DNA of 45,167 nucleotides from an uncultured Bacteroides sp. (GTDB lineage Bacteria > Bacteroidota > Bacteroidia > Bacteroidales > Bacteroidaceae). Made by a program: the position numbers and the translations under genes. Every line of letters begins with the position of its first letter. Within the stretch, counting starts at the first letter, position 1. Positions 8,677 to 16,765 of this stretch are shown piece by piece. Below the pieces are notes generated by a model. It was given only the letters and a program-made list of their open reading frames with translations. It was not told where the DNA came from and did not search any database. The stretch is from assembly GCA_958477465.1 (NCBI GenBank), contig CAUEFX010000032.1:1-45167 (forward strand), read 5' to 3'.

Positions 8677-9654
8677 TTATCGTATTTCTATGGTTTTATT
8701 GTCATGGTATATGATGTTCATTTGTTGCGATGCGTTCAGATAATTTAGAATCTGTTCAATCGTTTCATCATTGGCAAATATGGCATCGTATTTTATTGAT
8801 TTTAATTTGGAATTGGTGATTACAATTTTCTTTTGGAAATAACGTTCGAGCTGGTTGGTTATGTCTTCCAGTTTCTTATCGATAAAGTAGAACTTCCGGG
8901 ATGGCCCTTGGTTGACCAGGGTCGAGATGTTCATTTGTGACATCTCTCCCGTATTTTTGTTGATCTTCACAATATCACCGGGAGCCATGAGTACCTCTAA
9001 CTGTTTATGGTTGAATTCTGATTCTACGTCCACGCGTCCTTCATACAGCATCACTTCAAATTCCGAATCGGATTCATGCGACTGGATGTTGAATTTAGTA
9101 CCCAATACTCTGATCGTGGCATTGTTGCACTCTACGAGAAACGGATGTTTGGCATCTTTGGTCACCTCTACGTACGCTTCGCCAAACAAATGAACTTTTC
9201 GGTTACGGGCAAAGTCTTTGGCCTCATAAAAAAGAGTACTTGCCGGTTTGAGGTAGATTTTGGTAGAATCGGGAAGTGTTACCATCTTCGAATTGCCAGC
9301 CGATGCATATACTCTTTCTAGATCGATACCCTCGAACCGGGAATTCCATAAATGTGTACCCAATAGGAAACCGCATATCAATACGGTAGCTGCTATTCCC
9401 GATACCCAACGGTATACCAGCTTCCTTCTTCTGACGGCTTCGGGTGTTGGGATACCTATACGCTGGCACGTGCGGTTGAATGCGCGTCGGGCTTTTTGCT
9501 TATCCTCCTGATGGGTGCACTCCTTCAATAGCTCTAAAAGGATGGTATCCATTTCGGCATTGTTGATGTTGTCTATGTACCATTGTTCTATTTTCTCGGA
9601 ATCAGGGGATGTAGACTGATTCTCGAAAAACTTCTTTATACTTTCTTTTTCCAT
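8677..9654 (-). CDS. FecR-family anti-sigma factor
   Basis: This 325-residue protein has a cytoplasmic N-terminal part (about 1-80) that would hold the ECF sigma, one transmembrane segment (about 83-100, WVSGIAATVLICGFLLG), a periplasmic FecR domain (about 115-215, with KVHLFGEAYVEVTKDAKHPF and VLGTKFNIQ) and a C-terminal DUF4974 domain (about 255-323, FYFIDKKLEDITNQLERYF), which resembles an STN fold. FecR proteins relay the state of a TonB-dependent transporter to the sigma factor. The matching STN-bearing SusC is at 24121-27732 and the only sigma gene in the window is at 2812-3381, so the three probably form one signalling chain despite being scattered. A motif at 9677-9710 recurs before the symporter. 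Confidence 0.95.
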   Translation of the reverse strand: MEKESIKKFFENQSTSPDSEKIEQWYIDNINNAEMDTILLELLKECTHQEDKQKARRAFNRTCQRIGIPTPEAVRRRKLVYRWVSGIAATVLICGFLLGTHLWNSRFEGIDLERVYASAGNSKMVTLPDSTKIYLKPASTLFYEAKDFARNRKVHLFGEAYVEVTKDAKHPFLVECNNATIRVLGTKFNIQSHESDSEFEVMLYEGRVDVESEFNHKQLEVLMAPGDIVKINKNTGEMSQMNISTLVNQGPSRKFYFIDKKLEDITNQLERYFQKKIVITNSKLKSIKYDAIFANDETIEQILNYLNASQQMNIIYHDNKTIEIR

Positions 9655-9676
9655 ATATTTTCTGATTATTCTTTCT

Positions 9677-9710
9677 TCTAAAAGAACACATTACATGATA
9701 TGACTACGTA
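9677..9710 (-). promoter_or_regulatory. Shared upstream motif before FecR
   Basis: On the minus strand this reads TACGTA, 4 bases, TATC, then TGTAATGTGTTC and TTTTAGA, ending 23 bases before the FecR start. The same string with few changes is found at 10935-10967 before the symporter. It is a candidate regulator site or ECF-type promoter. Confidence 0.5.
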
Positions 9711-9723
9711 ATCCCGACAGGGT

Positions 9724-10902
9724 TTATTGTTGTGCAGATGCATATTTCTTACCGAAGATACGGTCGATGATGAGGGTAATAGCACCGTCTCCGCTTACGT
9801 TGCATGCCGGACCATAGCCGTCGAGAGCCAGATATATGGTCATCATCAGAGCACTTTGTTCCGGTGAAAAACCGAGAACTGATTCCAGCAATCCGATCGA
9901 TGCCATCAAAACGCCTCCCATTACCCCGGGAGCGGCTACGGCAGAAATCCCTTGTAAAAAAATGAAATTGGCAAAGAGGGCAAAACTGATATCCATTCCG
10001 CTCAGGTATATCACTGCAACCGATGTGGTGACAAGCTTGATCGTCGATCCGCACATGTGGACTGTCGAACAGAGCGGGACGGTAAAGTTGGCAATCTCTT
10101 TGGTGGCACCATTCTTCATGGCACATTCCAGAGTGACCGGGATAACGGCTGAACTGGAACAGATTGAAAATCCTGTCAGGTATGCCGGAATAATATTCCA
10201 TAAGCATTTGAAGGGATTCTTTTTAGCCACCAGTCCGGCTATGATATATTGGATAATGAGGTAACAGATGGATAGGATGACACCGGTCGCTATGACTTTA
10301 ACACCAGTTCCCATAAGTGTTGACAGATGGCCGGAAGCACTCATCTCACATATCATTGTGAAAATGTAAAATGGCAAGAGAGGAATGATGGCATGTTCTA
10401 TCGTGAGTTTTATAATTTCACCGAATTCATCAAAGGCTTTCTTCAGTCCGGGAGCTTTGGTGAAAATAATGCCGACGCCGAGCATGAATGACAAGAGGAG
10501 AGCCGTCAATATGTCGCAGATCGGGGGGATCTTAAGATTGAAATAGGGTTCGAATACTTTTCCTTCCAAAGCTGTGGTGGAAATTTCACCGATACTCAGA
10601 TAATGGGGAAGCAGGTTTGAAGCACAACCGTATGCAAAAAAGCCTGCACATATAGTCGACAGGTAGGAGATGACAAGAACGCTTAACAGCATTTTTCCCG
10701 CTCCGCGACCCAAATTGGCAACGGAAGGAGTCACCAGACCCAATACGAGCAGAGGTACGATGAACTTGAGAATTTGTGCGAAGAATACATTGAAGGTTTT
10801 AAATATTCTGATCATAACATCCGGAGCTACAAGCCCCAATAGCGAACCGATGGTTATCGCAATCAGTACCTTAGGAAACAATCCCAACTTTCTTTTTTTC
10901 AT
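9724..10902 (-). CDS. DAACS-family cation symporter (GltP/DctA fold), altered binding site
   Basis: This 392-residue integral membrane protein starts with a typical N-terminal transmembrane segment (LFPKVLIAITIGSLLGL) and has the hairpin-1 serine motif CSSSAVIPVTLE. Family members use Na+ or H+ to import glutamate, aspartate, C4-dicarboxylates or small neutral amino acids. Two signature sites differ: the TM7 NMDGT motif is replaced by HMCGST, and in TM8 the usual D-R-x-R-T-x-x-N-V-x-G-D motif reads DGYGPACNVSGD, so the arginine that binds the substrate carboxylate is missing. A non-acidic substrate is therefore likely. The gene lies 69 bases before FecR and shares an upstream motif with it. 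Confidence 0.85.
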   Translation of the reverse strand: MKKRKLGLFPKVLIAITIGSLLGLVAPDVMIRIFKTFNVFFAQILKFIVPLLVLGLVTPSVANLGRGAGKMLLSVLVISYLSTICAGFFAYGCASNLLPHYLSIGEISTTALEGKVFEPYFNLKIPPICDILTALLLSFMLGVGIIFTKAPGLKKAFDEFGEIIKLTIEHAIIPLLPFYIFTMICEMSASGHLSTLMGTGVKVIATGVILSICYLIIQYIIAGLVAKKNPFKCLWNIIPAYLTGFSICSSSAVIPVTLECAMKNGATKEIANFTVPLCSTVHMCGSTIKLVTTSVAVIYLSGMDISFALFANFIFLQGISAVAAPGVMGGVLMASIGLLESVLGFSPEQSALMMTIYLALDGYGPACNVSGDGAITLIIDRIFGKKYASAQQ

Positions 10903-10934
10903 TGTTGTCGATATTAAAATTAAAGGAATATTCG

Positions 10935-10967
10935 TCTAAGGAACACATGACACGATACATTTACGTA
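10935..10967 (-). promoter_or_regulatory. Shared upstream motif before the symporter
   Basis: The minus strand reads TACGTA, 4 bases, TATC, then TGTCATGTGTTC and CTTAGA, which matches 9677-9710 with few differences over about 33 bases. It lies 33 bases upstream of the symporter start, in the divergent region shared with the EEP gene. Confidence 0.5.
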
Positions 10968-11127
10968 GTCGGTATTTTCATTTGTTTTGAATATTGTGTT
11001 TTCGGATGGCTTGGACTCTTCAGAAAAGCATGTTAATGTTTTTTAAAACAGTGCCGGCTTTGCGTTTCCGGTTACGTATTCAGTGCTTTTTGATATGTCT
11101 TCATAGTACATTTTAAAGATATATATT

Positions 11128-12033
11128 ATGAAGAAAAGCATTTTTTTGCTCGGCATTTTTTTGCTGGGTTTTTCTTGGGCTGTCGCCCAGGATTGTCATG
11201 ACGATGTTGTCGTGTCGGATTCTGTAAAGGTGATGTCATTCAATATCCGTTTCAACAATCCGAACGATTCTCTGGATACGGCATGGGACCAACGTCGGGA
11301 ACCATGTGCCCGTATGATGGCACAGTACCGTCCTGACGTGGTGGGGCTGCAGGAAGCACGCAACGTGATGTGGCAACAGATCTTTGATATGTTGCCGGAT
11401 TATGGGTATTATCGTATAGAAGCGAACGATACCTTGTCCGACTCTCAGACCGGAGGAGTCTTGTTATTGTATCTCCGTGAGAAATATTCAGTGGTACGTT
11501 CGGGGTATTTTTGGTTGAGCGCTACTCCGGAAATACCGTCTCAGCCGTGGAATTCGACAGACCGGCATTATCGGGCTGCTTTGTGGTTGCAACTCAAAGA
11601 TAAGAAAAGTGGGAAAGACTTTTATATCGTCACCACCCATCTGCCCTATAAGAAAGAACCGGTGGATACTGAGGTACGTGCCCGGTGTGCCGCATTGATT
11701 AATGATCAGATGAAGGCCATTGCCGGGGAGGAAGCAACTGTATTTGTGACCGGTGATATGAATGCTTCCTACAATCCCGATGATCCACGGCGTGAGAGCC
11801 TGACTCCATTCTACCATTGGTTTGCTTCTGCCAGAGAAGATGCTGTCAGAACGGATGATCATTCCAGTTTTAATGGTTTCGGCCGTGTCTCTCCTTTGGT
11901 AAGAGGTAAGAATCTGGATCATATTTTTTACCGCAATGCTCACCCCTGGGCATTTGAAACGATTGATAAACCGGTTTACGGAGTAAGGTGGATCTCTGAC
12001 CACTATCCTATCATTTGTACATTTACTTATTGA
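11128..12033 (+). CDS. Secreted endonuclease/exonuclease/phosphatase (EEP) family protein
   Basis: This 301-residue protein has a signal peptide ending at VAQ (about residue 21) and one EEP domain. All the usual metal and catalytic motifs are present: MSFNIRFN (Asn), GLQEAR (Glu), THLPY (His), TGDMNAS (Asp/Asn), LDHIF and SDHYP (Asp-His). Family members cut phosphodiester or phosphomonoester bonds in nucleic acids, sphingomyelin or inositol phosphates; PUL-linked members are usually annotated only as endonuclease/exonuclease/phosphatase. The GH97 gene follows after 10 bases, so the two probably form an operon read towards the shared terminator at 14079. A second EEP domain is encoded at 16766-19357 in the same locus. 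The substrate is unknown. Confidence 0.9.
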   Translation: MKKSIFLLGIFLLGFSWAVAQDCHDDVVVSDSVKVMSFNIRFNNPNDSLDTAWDQRREPCARMMAQYRPDVVGLQEARNVMWQQIFDMLPDYGYYRIEANDTLSDSQTGGVLLLYLREKYSVVRSGYFWLSATPEIPSQPWNSTDRHYRAALWLQLKDKKSGKDFYIVTTHLPYKKEPVDTEVRARCAALINDQMKAIAGEEATVFVTGDMNASYNPDDPRRESLTPFYHWFASAREDAVRTDDHSSFNGFGRVSPLVRGKNLDHIFYRNAHPWAFETIDKPVYGVRWISDHYPIICTFTY

Positions 12034-12043
12034 TTTGAAGAAT

Positions 12044-14047
12044 ATGAAATATAAGACAATTCTTGGGATGTTTATGGCAGTTTTCACTGCTGCAACAACT
12101 GATGCTGCCGAATATAAGTTGGTCTCTCCTGACGGGAAGCTTATAAGTGAAATAAATGTCGGCGATAGTCTCACGTTTACTCTTTCCAACGAACACCAAC
12201 CGATACTGGCACCATCCACCATTGCTATGGAGTGGGCGGATGGTACGGTTTGGGGAACCGGAATGAAGGTAAGAAAAGCACAACGCTCGATGGTCGATGA
12301 GACAATTTCTTCTCCACTGTATAAGAAGTCGCAGGTTCGGGATAACTATAACCGGTTGGTATTGAATACGAACGCCGGTTTCAGTATTGAATTCCGGATG
12401 TATGATGACGGACTGGCCTATCGCTTTATATCTTCGCTTTCAGGAGAGCGCACAGTGAAGAATGAGAAGGCGCAGTATCGGTTGCCTCAGAACTTTGAGA
12501 CATGGGCGCCGTATGTGCGCGACCGCAAGAAACGGAAGAACGCTACCCGTGAGCAGCAGTTCTGGAATGACATGCAGAATCTCTATACCTATCTTCCGGT
12601 ACAGGATTTCGATGTTAACAATCTGTTGTTTACACCAATACTTGTCAATTTGGAGCATGGCGAAAAATTGTGCATTGCCGAAGCCGATGTTGAAGATTAC
12701 CCCGGGATGTATTTGAACACGGATAGTAACAAGCCGCAGTTACAGGGAGTCTTTGCGCCTTACCCGAAGAGTGTGGAGCAGGGGGGGCATAATGATCTGG
12801 AACATCTGGTTACTTCGCGGTATTCCTATATTGCGAGGGTTGATGCACCGCGGACTTTCCCGTGGCGGACTTTCATCGTTACACGCCGTGACGGAGAACT
12901 GACGGAGAACGATATGGTATATCGGTTGGCGGCTCCGTCGCGCATTGCCGACCGCTCATGGATCAAGCCGGGAAAGGTTGCCTGGGACTGGTGGAATGAT
13001 TGGGGGCTTTATGGAGTAGACTTCAAAGCCGGCATTAATACGGAAACCTATAAATACTACATCGACTTTGCTTCCGAAAACGGCATAGAGTATGTTATTC
13101 TCGATGAGGGATGGGCTACCAAGGGTAAATGTGATCTTTTTGATGTCGTTCCGGAAATCGATCTGCAGGAAATAGTTGGGTATGGAAAGAAAAAAGGCGT
13201 TGATATTATTTTGTGGGCAGGTTATCTGGCAATGGAATTGAATCTGGAAAAGGTCGTATCGTATTATGCCGATATGGGTGTCAAAGGTTTTAAGATAGAT
13301 TTCCTGAATCGCGACGATCAGGAGATGATTGCTTTTATGTACCGTACGGCTAAAGTATGCGCTGCTCATAAAATGCTGGTCGATTTTCATGGTTGTGCAA
13401 AACCTACGGGCATACAGCGTACGTATCCCAATGTGATCAATTATGAAGCGGTATTCGGCCTTGAACAGCTGAAATGGTCTAAACCCGATGTCGATATGGT
13501 TTCTTACGATGTCTTATTGCCATACATACGTATGGTGGCCGGTCCGATGGATTATACACAGGGGGCGATGCGCAATAGTGTCAAAGGGGGATATTTTCCG
13601 AACAGGAGTAATCCGATGAGCCAGGGAACCCGTTGCCATCAGCTTGCGGAATATGTCGTATTCGATTCTCCGCTTAACATGCTTTGTGACTCTCCGTCCA
13701 ATTATATGCGCGAACAGGAATGTATCCGCTTTATTTCCCGGATTCCTACTGTTTGGGATGATACCCGGGTGCTTGATGGTAAAGTCGGCGAGTATATTGT
13801 CGTGGCCCGGCGCAAAGGTGATGATTGGTACATCGGGGCATTGGGCAATTGGGATGCCCGTGAACTGACGGTGAAATTGCCGGATGATTGCATCGGAAAA
13901 CGATTCGAGATATTCAGTGATGGAATAAATGCCCATCGGGCGGCTCAGGACTATCGGAAGACATCCGGTACCTTGGAGAAGAATGAGGTTGCTGTCCGAC
14001 TCGCACCGGGTGGAGGATGGGCTGCCCGTATTTCGAAGGCTGAGTAA
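12044..14047 (+). CDS. GH97 glycoside hydrolase (alpha-glucosidase/alpha-galactosidase family)
   Basis: This protein of about 667 residues has a signal peptide, an N-terminal GH97 beta-sandwich (KLVSPDGKLISEINVG), the catalytic TIM barrel (about 300-560; WDWWNDWG, EYVILDEGWA) and a C-terminal beta domain. KIDFLNRDDQ, with Asp at about residue 419, fits the nucleophile position of retaining GH97 enzymes such as the B. thetaiotaomicron alpha-galactosidase. Retaining alpha-galactosidase-like activity is thus a better guess than SusB-type inverting alpha-glucosidase, but this is not certain. A TTG at 12035 lies in frame, but ATG 12044 is the more usual start. The gene follows the EEP gene and is convergent with GH31. 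It probably acts in the periplasm. Confidence 0.92.
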   Translation: MKYKTILGMFMAVFTAATTDAAEYKLVSPDGKLISEINVGDSLTFTLSNEHQPILAPSTIAMEWADGTVWGTGMKVRKAQRSMVDETISSPLYKKSQVRDNYNRLVLNTNAGFSIEFRMYDDGLAYRFISSLSGERTVKNEKAQYRLPQNFETWAPYVRDRKKRKNATREQQFWNDMQNLYTYLPVQDFDVNNLLFTPILVNLEHGEKLCIAEADVEDYPGMYLNTDSNKPQLQGVFAPYPKSVEQGGHNDLEHLVTSRYSYIARVDAPRTFPWRTFIVTRRDGELTENDMVYRLAAPSRIADRSWIKPGKVAWDWWNDWGLYGVDFKAGINTETYKYYIDFASENGIEYVILDEGWATKGKCDLFDVVPEIDLQEIVGYGKKKGVDIILWAGYLAMELNLEKVVSYYADMGVKGFKIDFLNRDDQEMIAFMYRTAKVCAAHKMLVDFHGCAKPTGIQRTYPNVINYEAVFGLEQLKWSKPDVDMVSYDVLLPYIRMVAGPMDYTQGAMRNSVKGGYFPNRSNPMSQGTRCHQLAEYVVFDSPLNMLCDSPSNYMREQECIRFISRIPTVWDDTRVLDGKVGEYIVVARRKGDDWYIGALGNWDARELTVKLPDDCIGKRFEIFSDGINAHRAAQDYRKTSGTLEKNEVAVRLAPGGGWAARISKAE

Positions 14048-14078
14048 AAAAACAGGAGAGTGTCAAGAATCTCTTGTT

Positions 14079-14124
14079 AAAAAAATCCCCTTTGTTACAG
14101 ATTTGTGGCAGAGGGGATTTTTTT
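14079..14124. terminator. Bidirectional terminator between GH97 and GH31
   Basis: A perfect 13-bp stem, AAAAAAATCCCCT (14079-14091) with its reverse complement (14112-14124), encloses a 20-nt loop. It has a T run on both strands, between convergent gene ends at 14047 and 14158. It should end both the EEP-GH97 transcript and the SusC operon. Confidence 0.93.
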
Positions 14125-14157
14125 AGGTGTTTGTGTAATGTTGTTTATTACCGTCAC

Positions 14158-16689
14158 TTAATAAGTCATTCTCAGGAATTTTGCAGCATATTCGTCATCC
14201 ACGTTGTTGGCTTTCAGCACTTCTTTCAAGTTGTTGAAGTTCTTTCGGAATGTCTCAATGCGCTGTGTGAATTCTTCGGGATGATAGGTGATGGCGGTGC
14301 CGGTAGACTCCATTGTTCCGAGTTCCTCGTTCAGTACGATGCGTGCATTGTGGTATTTCAAATCGATTACATTCTGCTGGATGTGGCGGAATTTACCGAT
14401 GAGGCCGTCAGCCACGTTGATGGCGTTGTCCGGATAGGTGACGGTGATCTCCTTTGCCACGTTGCAGTCGGTTTCGGGTATGTCCACGAGCAGTGAGAGG
14501 TTATTGCCGTCATATTCAAAGTCCACAGGTTTTCCATTTACTGTCACCTTCTCCGGTACCGCTGTTGCCACTACTTTCAGTTTGAATCGGCGTTGTGCAG
14601 GCATATCGGCATAGTTGCCCTTGCGTTCGCCGATAGTCACGTTGAGCATGTTGCCGTTGTGTGTTGACGTGAGCTGTGTTGTGGCATACTCTGTGGCGTA
14701 GTGCTTGTCGTTGCCGTTGTCTTCATACATGGAGAAAGTCCCGTCGGTCTTGCCCGGATATACTGTTACGATGACAGGTTCGTCATTGTTGCGCAGATTC
14801 TTCACCTTACCGTATTCGGGTATGATGGATCCGGCTTTCACATACACGGGGATCTCGTCAATCTGGAACTTGCGCTCTACAGTCTGTCCGCCTTTCAGCA
14901 GGGTTCCCGAAGCTACTTCATACCATTCGTTTCCTGCCGGAAGCCACACATTCTTTATGGAGATACTGTCGGTCATCGGGGCAGTGATGGGATAGACGAG
15001 CATCAGGTCGCCGAACATATACTCGTTACGGTTGGTATATGCTTCCTCGTTGTCGGGGTAGTCGTAGTACATCGGCCGGCAGATCGAGATGCCCTCTTCG
15101 TAGGTTTTTCGTGCCATGGCGTAGATGTACGGTGCCATGGCGTAACGGTTGTTCACGATGTCGCGCAAGATCGATGTCTGTTTACTGTTGAACATCCACG
15201 GCTCTTTGGTGAGCCGGCTGTTTTTGGATGAGTGGGTGCGCAGGATGGGGCTGTATTCTCCGAACTGCATCCAGCGGATATACATTTCCGGATCGATGCT
15301 GTTGGCTTTATAGTGTCCGCCTATGTCGTGGCTCCAGTATCCGTAGAGCACATTGGAAGCCGTGGAGTTGAAGTACGGCTGGAAATCGAGTGAGTTCCAT
15401 GTGATGTGAGTATCGCCCGAGAATCCTATCTGATAGCGGTGATTGCCAAGTCCGCCCCAGCGGTGATAAAGAATGGGGCGTGTCTCACGGTTGCGCTCCA
15501 TATCGGTGAATGTGGTGTAGTTGAGCCACCATGTGTTGCTCAGTCGGGTGAACTTCTTGTCGTAGAGCCATTGCTGCCAGTCGAGCCACCAGAAGTCCAC
15601 GCCTTCTTTCTCCATGGGGCGCAACATCTTGTTGTACCATCCTTCCATGAAATGCTTGTCGGAAGCGAGCCATGTAATTTCTTTCTTCTCGTCAGGATCC
15701 ATACCCATCCATTTCGCCAGGTCGTCATAGTGCGTGTCGTATGGAAGTACGCCATCAGCGGGATGCAGGTTGAATGTCACGTTAAGATCGTTGTCTTTCA
15801 GCCATTTCAGAAATTTTGCATGGTCGGGGAACAGGCGTTCGTTCCAGGTGAATCCACCCCATGCACCCTTGCCTTTTTCTGTGTAGTGCCAGTCTTTGTC
15901 AACCACGAGCACATCGAGAGGGAAGCCGTAGTTGTTCATGTTCTCCACTACCTTGCGAAGCTCGTTGTCGCTGTATGCCCAGTGGCGCGACCACCAGTAT
16001 CCGAAAGCGTAGCGTGGCGGCAATGGTACTTTACCTGCAAACATGGTGAAGTCTTTCAGAGCTTTCTTGTAGTTGTGTCCGTAGGCGAGGAAGTACCAGT
16101 CTTGCGTGTTGCCCAGGTTGTGGCGCTCCTTTACCCATGGCCAGTCGCTGTTGTCGAATATGTAGTTGTTGGAATCATCGATGAATGTCCATCCGTTTCT
16201 TGAGAGCAGACCGTCTTCGATAGGCATCTTTTGGTCGGCTTTTCCTTTTAGCAGTTCACCGTTATATCGGTCAAGTGTGCGGTAGGTACCTTTCAGATTG
16301 GCATTGTCCTTAGTTCCTGGCTTCCAGCAGAATGGCAGGATTTCCTTGCCCTTTGCCGATGTTATGAAAAGGTTCTTATCGGTGAATTTGCCCGAACCCT
16401 TCACGTAGGAAAGAATGAAGTATTCGGTCGTAATCTCCACTTTCTTGCCCTTTGCCTTTACTTGGAATTTAGAGGCGGGGTAACTTCTGTTTACAGCCAC
16501 GAACGAACGGTCGTCGAGGAACTTGCCGTCAGGTGCATATTCCATTCGTACGGCACCGTCGGTGATGACTGTGAATCTTACGTTGTTGTCCTGATAAGCC
16601 ACATTGCTGTTTTGTGCCGATGCCGAAACGAATGTGGCCACAGTCATAACAGAAGTAAGAATCATTCTTGAAAATACTTCTTTTATCAT
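14158..16689 (-). CDS. GH31 alpha-glycosidase (DUF5110-containing)
   Basis: This 843-residue secreted protein has a signal peptide ending near SASAQ (about 26), a GH31 N-terminal domain, a catalytic barrel (about 220-560) and a C-terminal beta region with a DUF5110-like part (about 570-730). FWWLDWQQW carries the likely nucleophile Asp371 and GFSGDTH the acid/base Asp426; YGYWSHDIGGH is a further family signature. GH31 members act on alpha-glucosides or alpha-xylosides, among others, and this subgroup cannot be assigned to one substrate by eye. It has an extra C-terminal extension of about 80 residues with no recognised domain. It is the last gene of the leftward SusC operon, 76 bases after the EEP-beta-helix gene, and ends at the bidirectional terminator. 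Confidence 0.93.
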   Translation of the reverse strand: MIKEVFSRMILTSVMTVATFVSASAQNSNVAYQDNNVRFTVITDGAVRMEYAPDGKFLDDRSFVAVNRSYPASKFQVKAKGKKVEITTEYFILSYVKGSGKFTDKNLFITSAKGKEILPFCWKPGTKDNANLKGTYRTLDRYNGELLKGKADQKMPIEDGLLSRNGWTFIDDSNNYIFDNSDWPWVKERHNLGNTQDWYFLAYGHNYKKALKDFTMFAGKVPLPPRYAFGYWWSRHWAYSDNELRKVVENMNNYGFPLDVLVVDKDWHYTEKGKGAWGGFTWNERLFPDHAKFLKWLKDNDLNVTFNLHPADGVLPYDTHYDDLAKWMGMDPDEKKEITWLASDKHFMEGWYNKMLRPMEKEGVDFWWLDWQQWLYDKKFTRLSNTWWLNYTTFTDMERNRETRPILYHRWGGLGNHRYQIGFSGDTHITWNSLDFQPYFNSTASNVLYGYWSHDIGGHYKANSIDPEMYIRWMQFGEYSPILRTHSSKNSRLTKEPWMFNSKQTSILRDIVNNRYAMAPYIYAMARKTYEEGISICRPMYYDYPDNEEAYTNRNEYMFGDLMLVYPITAPMTDSISIKNVWLPAGNEWYEVASGTLLKGGQTVERKFQIDEIPVYVKAGSIIPEYGKVKNLRNNDEPVIVTVYPGKTDGTFSMYEDNGNDKHYATEYATTQLTSTHNGNMLNVTIGERKGNYADMPAQRRFKLKVVATAVPEKVTVNGKPVDFEYDGNNLSLLVDIPETDCNVAKEITVTYPDNAINVADGLIGKFRHIQQNVIDLKYHNARIVLNEELGTMESTGTAITYHPEEFTQRIETFRKNFNNLKEVLKANNVDDEYAAKFLRMTY

Positions 16690-16765
16690 GTTTTTGGTGT
16701 ATTTAGATTATTTGGATTATAAAAAACATACGTGTCATATCGTATTTGCTATCTGTGCATGACGA

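Noticed and set aside
11488..12222. Open frame of 244 codons on the minus strand
   Set aside because: Antisense to the EEP and GH97 genes, both of which have complete motifs.
14701..15231. Open frame of 176 codons on the plus strand
   Set aside because: Antisense to GH31, with no domain; the GH31 frame explains the sequence fully.
15406..16203. Open frame of 265 codons on the plus strand
   Set aside because: It lies wholly inside the GH31 gene on the other strand, has no recognised domain and an odd Val/His-rich composition; it is a shadow of a conserved coding frame.
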